Positions 59,215-64,000 of a stretch of 64,000 bases of DNA are shown piece after piece. Numbering within the stretch: the first letter of the stretch is position 1; every line of letters begins with the position of its first letter. Below the pieces are notes generated by a model. The model searched no databases and was not told the origin of the DNA. It saw nothing but the letters and a program-made list of their open reading frames with translations. The stretch comes from Liolophura sinensis. Taxonomy: Eukaryota > Mollusca > Polyplacophora > Chitonida > Chitonidae. The position numbers were made by a program, and so were the translations under genes. The stretch spans positions 33,079,979-33,143,978 of the forward strand of contig NC_088302.1 in the NCBI RefSeq assembly GCF_032854445.1, read 5' to 3'.

Positions 59215-59725
59215 ATGCATACGCCGAGCATACATAATACAACGTATATTTTAAAGTTTTAAACGCTTGTACATGCAGTCTAGTGAAACTGAGACGTTAT
59301 CATCATGCAAGCGTAACTATTGTAGGGAAAACTGTGGGTACCTTAATTGGTTCGTTGATTAAATATAATCAACAAGGAATGCAGCATAGAGAATGAAACC
59401 AGAGCAATGACGAGATGGTGATGCTTGGCATATGGTCACACGTAACCGGTGAAATATGGCTTCTTGTCAGTTTACCTCAGAAAGCGTTTTAACGGTTTAT
59501 GTAAATGCTTAAAAAGTAGCAACTTATACAATTCTCACACTACGGCTTAAATAAGAATTAGGTAAAACTGCAGTGATGTTGATTACGTCACTAATTTATT
59601 AGACGTCGCTGGTCTAGAAATTCTCAAAATACTCTGTTGTCTTTGTCAAAACTTATATAACAGTTTCCTGGTTTTTGCATGCTCTGGAGAGAATGTGTTT
59701 GAAATACTGTTAATGTGACGCTACA
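59215..59725 (+). repeat. dispersed repeat family B, long copy 2
   Basis: Parallel to 49070-49640 over about 500 bp: CATACGCCGAGCA, TTTTAAACGCTTGTACATGC, GGTCACACGTAACCGGTGAA, ATTTATTAGACGTCGCTGGT and GAAATACTGTTAATGTGACG. Confidence 0.72.
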
Positions 59726-60398
59726 TACTAAGGAAGATAGACACAATAAGATCGGATTAGCTGAAACAGAATATCGTCTTTTAGGCCACAGCGACATTCA
59801 GAGCTGTATTCAATCACGGTAATCCCCATTTCTGCACCTCTTTCAACCTACACTTTTGTGATCCTTTCTGTATTTAGTGTAGTGTTGTATTTTGTCTGCC
59901 TGCGTATTTTATGCATTTTTTCCCGTCATCTGCATGGTCAGACTTCATCAAATATCAGTTTCACACTCCACTATCACGTCTCACAGTGAAAACTTATGAC
60001 TAATCCTTAATAAAACTGATCACAACATAACTGATGTCTTCTTGCCCAGACACGACAAGATCGTCTCGGAATCCTATATTACATGTACTGTAGGCTTAGA
60101 GATAATAACCCATATTCTTATTCAGTTACACGGTCTGTTAAATACACTGTTGTCTCTTCAAGGGACATTCAGTGATCCATCACCAGTATGAAAATTATCA
60201 AACCGGTATGGTATAAGTAATCCCCATATAGTCATGAGTCAGCGGTAAAATTGATGTGTGAATGGCGGTTGAATTCTCAAGGCCTCTTGATGTGACAGAA
60301 GCAGGGCAGGGAATGGGATTTTGATGCATTTGGGATTTTTGATCCCATTTTAAAAGTCAACCAAACTCAGTGGCACCGTTTGAACGGGTTATGATTAC

Positions 60399-60693
60399 CT
60401 CCAGTCTGGGTCAGATGTCTGCCGAGGTATGTTTTGTTGCTAAGCGACGCCCTGTTAAAGGCATTTCCAAGTCCTTTGTTGTGTCTAGCGTGTAGAGATT
60501 CAGTATCATGGTTACATAAACCAGGACCAGCTAGCCTGTGCCGGTTTCTTATTTCTTTGTTCACGCCATAGAGTTTGGATAAGCATGAAATATCACGAAC
60601 TTGACTTAAAGTAGGCAATGGCAAATCTGATGACGTCCTTGATAATCTTTTCAGTTGAGCCAAATATAAAGGAATTTCGCCGCTTGGATCAAC
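60399..60693 (-). CDS. possible upstream exon of the C2-domain gene
   Basis: On the minus strand a GTAGCAG acceptor precedes 60693 and a good donor GGAG|GTAATC follows 60399. The 98 codons between are open: they start VDPSGEIPLYLAQLKRL, then a Ser/Arg linker (SRTSSDLPLPTLSQV) and a basic, Asn/His-rich second half ending HLTQTG. It could be the linker upstream of the C2 domains. Its phase-1 end does not join the phase-0 exon at 57944, so at least one exon would have to lie between. Part of it (GACGTCATCAG, CCATTGCCT) resembles sequence at 60840-60875 outside the exon, which could mean a repeat or a partial duplication. No domain is recognised. Confidence 0.3.
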
Positions 60694-60706
60694 CTGCTAC
60701 TTACTT

Positions 60707-60713
60707 TTAAATT

Positions 60714-60809
<96 letters not shown>

Positions 60810-60815
60810 AATTTG
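60707..60815. repeat. (TA)n microsatellite inside a palindrome
   Basis: An almost pure TA run from about 60717 to 60807 is flanked by AAATTTGATATA on the left and TATATCAAATTT on the right, so the whole block is self-complementary. Confidence 0.97.
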
Positions 60816-61425
60816 GCAAGTAGAAGCGAGCAGACCCAGGAAGGAGGCAATGGTAACGCTGATGACGTCCACTTTTAAAGTGAGGCTGAATATGTAGCGC
60901 TCGTGATGTTTGAATTAACCCGTTTCGCAAATAAAATTTGCATATTGATGCATTATATTTGGTAAGTAGAGGCGAGCTGGACACACTGTCGCCGTCGTCA
61001 GACTTTTTCATATTTAAAGTGGCAGTAAACCATATTCCCGATTAACTTCACAAGAAAACATCAAGTTCTCATTTTCTGCTCAGCACTGCATGTCTTCTAT
61101 GTACAGGTAATTACAGCCGGCAATCTCCCTTTGACGAAGTTATGCGACACTGTTATCACCTGACCAGATGCCCAGAGCCGAAAGGACAAACACCGTACCA
61201 TACTATTGATATGGTTATACGCTAACAATGCCCAATTCGTGAAGATAAAGTAAAGATTTGTCTCCTAACTTATGTATTTTGGGGCACTTTCTTTTTTTTT
61301 TTAAGTTTACAAATTTACTACATAAGTAGTAAGGTAAATCAGTACATGTAAACTATATCCGGGAAGTATGTGTTGTGTACTCTAGTTATGGTTAATGGTT
61401 AGTTTTAAGAGCTAATAAACGGCAT
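60816..61425. other. no gene seen; diverged direct repeats
   Basis: TTTGGCAAGTAGAAGCGAGC at 60812 and TTTGGTAAGTAGAGGCGAGC at 60958 head two related segments that both end in TTTAAAGTGRCWG. The class is unknown. Confidence 0.5.
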
Positions 61426-61429
61426 GAAA

Positions 61430-61830
61430 TGTAAGGATGTAAACTGGGTTATTCAGGTGTAGCTTATAAACGGAAGTTAGCCACAAAGGCTGTAAAATTG
61501 AATGGATTGCGAAATACGAAACGGACTGGCGTTTCCGGGGGATTTTGGTTGGCGGAATAAATGAAGCTTCCCAATTTATGTTGACAAGCGCCGAGTTCAT
61601 TACCCCGATTGGTGCGGACAAGTCTGTAACACGATCTACAATGGAGAACTGAAAGCTAACGGGTAATCTGAATCTTCAATTAGAATAACAGCATGTTGTT
61701 TAGCTCTCCTGAGCATTTCAGAATACTTCTTCGTGTGGAACGCAATTAACTGCTACTTGAACTACTTTCCCATGTCCCGCAAATAGCTGGGGTAGCTATA
61801 AAGCCGAGTGTCGAATAACTTAATAAACTG
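61430..61830 (+). repeat. dispersed repeat family C, copy 4 (diverged)
   Basis: Keeps GGCGTTTCCGGGGGATTTTG, GACAAGCGCCGAG, AACAGCATGTTGTTTAGCTC and GAACGCAATTAACTGCTACT, in the order seen in copy 2. Confidence 0.6.
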
Positions 61831-61939
61831 CACACGGGTATGTGTGGATGCCTTTGCCTAGGCAACCCCCACCCACAAAAAATATTGCGCAGTGGACAAA
61901 AAAATTCGTTAATTTTTGCAACAGTATTTTACTCCTACA

Positions 61940-62020
61940 ACGCAAACCTTCCCACGTACGGCTGGAGAGGAAGCCAGCATGAGCTGGACTTGAATTCACA
62001 GCGACCGCATTGGTGAGAGA
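61940..62020 (-). mobile_element. SINE internal fragment
   Basis: CCCACGTACGGCTGGAGAGG, AAGCCAGCATGAGCTGGACT and GCGACCGCATTGGTGAGAGA are near-consensus, so this is a relatively young but twice-truncated copy. Confidence 0.85.
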
Positions 62021-62755
62021 TATATTAGATATGATATATTAGATATATCCTTGATTAAGACGTAGCGAGTCAGTATGGCAAGAGGACTGTTGGGCGTCCC
62101 ATCTGGACACTCCGAAAGACGCATACTTCCATACTTTCTCCTGACCAAGCAAAGGTATTTTGGGTGTGATTTGGGAAAATTCCGAATTTTTCCTAGTTTG
62201 AGCTTTTTCCTTGATTTGCTAAAGGGGTTTTTTGACACTTTTTTCTTTCGGAGTTAGAAATTGACATCAGATACTTAATTTCTACCTTTATTTAATTGAC
62301 GACACCTGGTCAAGTTTGTATTGTATCAAGTATTGGCAGTTTGTTGGGCCATTTATTCTAGTAGAATATAACCAAAAATCACTTATAACATGAAAGATGA
62401 AATGTGTTTCAAAGGGCGCACACACAAGGCTCATAACTGGCTCTCATTTAAAGCATAAAATATCCTTATTGTCCATCGTTTATATAAACAAAATAAGTCA
62501 CCTTTCCAACGTGTGGTCTATTCTCTTTCCCGAGATGCATTAGTCACTGGGAGATAAATAGGTGGGCAACTCACGCCATTATTCGCATATTTGATAAGGC
62601 GCTTTAGCGGTCGCCTCGCAAGGCAAGGGAGTCAATTGCAATCCCGAGCAAGTTCATAGTTTAGGCACTTGGCTTCATTCTTAACTTATAAGAGGACGGA
62701 TTAAGTACTGATCTACCCGGTGTCAGTATTCCGTATTCCAGTGAGGCAGCAGAAC

Positions 62756-62954
62756 AGGCCCTGGGATCACGAAGCGATCTTAGACTTAAGTCAAAATCTC
62801 ATTAAACTTGGTAAGTTGTTTTCCGTTATTTTAGCTATTACAATAACTTATCATGAATATAAGGTTGGTCAAGCAATATTTTGAACTTATTACCTAAGAA
62901 AAAGCAATTTTAAAGTGCTTTGAGTCTAAGATCGCTTTGTAATCCCGGGGGCCT
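62756..62954. mobile_element. MITE, ~199 bp, with ~30-bp TIRs
   Basis: Left end AGGCCCTGGGATCACGAAGC then GATCTTAGACTTAA. The right end is its inverse: AAGATCGCTTTGTAATCCCG followed by GGGGCCT. The interior is AT-rich without ORF. Sequence of the TIR (GATCTTAGACTTAAG after CNAAGC) is related to that of the 25993-26374 element. Confidence 0.82.
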
Positions 62955-63119
62955 GGCCTCTATATGCATAAGGACTGACCTGCTACAAGGTGACATCGCC
63001 ATGGTGTGATCAAAACAATGTTGAAAACGACGTTAAAAGGAAAGATAACACATGCTACAGGTACACTTTTTAAACTTTACGTGAGATACTTGTTGGTGTG
63101 ATCTTTTCCTTTAAACCCA

Positions 63120-63390
63120 AATAACATCCAATACCACAGCATAGAGAGTAACATCAGAGCGGTGACTACGGTGTGATAGTTGGCAAAAAGCATTACATGT
63201 GAAAGCAGGCTTCATGTCAGTCTACATCAGTTGGGGGTTTTCTTCAACTGTTTATGTGCGTGCTTTAAAAGTAAAGCATACACGTGACTATTGCACAATT
63301 AGCTAAAACAAAAATGCAGTGATGCTTGTTGCAAGTTATCAGACGTCACTGGCATAAAACAGCTGAAAATGCCATCGCATTAAATAAATA
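63120..63390 (+). repeat. dispersed repeat family B, copy 3
   Basis: CACAGCATAGAGAGTAACAT, GTTTATGTGCGTGCTTTAAA, GCAGTGATGCTTGTTGCAAG and TCAGACGTCACTGGCATAAA line up with 59390-59615. Confidence 0.62.
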
Positions 63391-63853
63391 ATAACATTAA
63401 AGCCTATGTGGGGATGGAAATCAATGTGTAATGTACATATGTACATATGTCCGTATTTACCTATTCGTGTTCTAATCATCCATGATAGACACAGCCGGTA
63501 ATTGGATATAGCCAATCAGAATTGTTTTGCCACTTCGGTGGTAAACTTAACGATGTCTTATTGCTCGATGACACGATAGAGGTGCTAACGGCTTAAGGCG
63601 TCAAAGAAAGAACTGTATACGATTTCCATAACGTCCATCAAGCGAATGGACACACGCAAACAAAGAGTAACCAAAAGGCCAAAAAAGCTCCAAAAAGTAA
63701 GGCTGTAGGCGATTGAGTACAATATTAACTATAAGCTGGTTGAAAAGATTCAAACATACCAAGATGCATAGCAGAGCCATATAAAGGCAGCCACCCCATC
63801 ACCTTCTCACCTTTATTGGCCTGCTTAACATATTGGGTTAAACATCTATACGC

Positions 63854-64000
63854 CAGGGCCCGGTTGTTCAAAGCGGTTTCTAATTATCAGATTTAACTTT
63901 AAAGGAGAAGAAAACATAAAATCGAAGCCAAAATCAGATGAAAGAGCGTCAAAACTTATTTGCAGATATGATCTTTCATATTTTTTGGATTTTTTTTCAC
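63854..64000. mobile_element. left end of a MITE-like element, cut by the window edge
   Basis: GGGCCCGGTTGTTCAAAGCG then ATTTAACTTTAAAGGAGAAG matches the fragment at 47212-47265. The rest lies outside the window. Confidence 0.4.

Overview
The window looks like a stretch of a large, AT-rich, repeat-laden animal nuclear genome, most likely a marine mollusc or a close lophotrochozoan relative. No long open frames or operons occur on either strand. Splice-flanked exon fragments are present. Two tRNA-derived SINE families of a type I associate with molluscs recur throughout, one ending in a tail with GTTTTACGCCGTACTCAAG and TTTATTTATTTGATTGG as read on the minus-strand copies. I see no rRNA gene, CRISPR array or prokaryotic gene. 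The species cannot be named from the sequence.

Four coding loci have some support. (1) Minus strand, 56273-57944: two exons with good splice signals encode a synaptotagmin-type C2B domain; the second exon carries two compensating frameshifts. A third, weaker exon candidate lies upstream at 60399-60693. (2) Minus strand, 28847-29578: a cysteine-protease-like ORF resembling the deubiquitinase fold of herpesvirus tegument proteins and related ORFs in invertebrate mobile elements. It is cut by an in-frame TAG just before the conserved D-x-H motif. (3) Plus strand, 26375-26680: a 101-codon ORF that also splits cleanly into two exons. (4) Plus strand, 53-201: a possible terminal exon encoding hydrophobic segments, at the left edge.

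The rest is non-coding and dominated by repeats. The left third (1-20 kb) holds family A (three copies, two with a conserved TATA box), family C copies, a 22-bp minisatellite (2.15-2.82 kb) and a regular 52-bp array (10.4-10.9 kb). The middle (20-40 kb) holds (TA)n tracts, a 42-bp array, MITE-like inverted-repeat elements, a large diverged family (23.2-25.9 kb, 37.9-39.1 kb, 44.2-45.0 kb) and many SINE copies, including a head-to-head pair at 34.8-35.2 kb. The right third (40-64 kb) holds 99-bp and 33-bp arrays, further SINEs (two with target-site duplications), a near-palindromic MITE, family B copies, a long (TA)n palindrome and the C2 gene.

The genes show no sign of working together. This is an ordinary eukaryotic intergenic and intronic landscape. 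The broken protease-like ORF and the unnamed dispersed families are the main items of interest. All family assignments come from reading the sequence and remembered motifs; no search was run.
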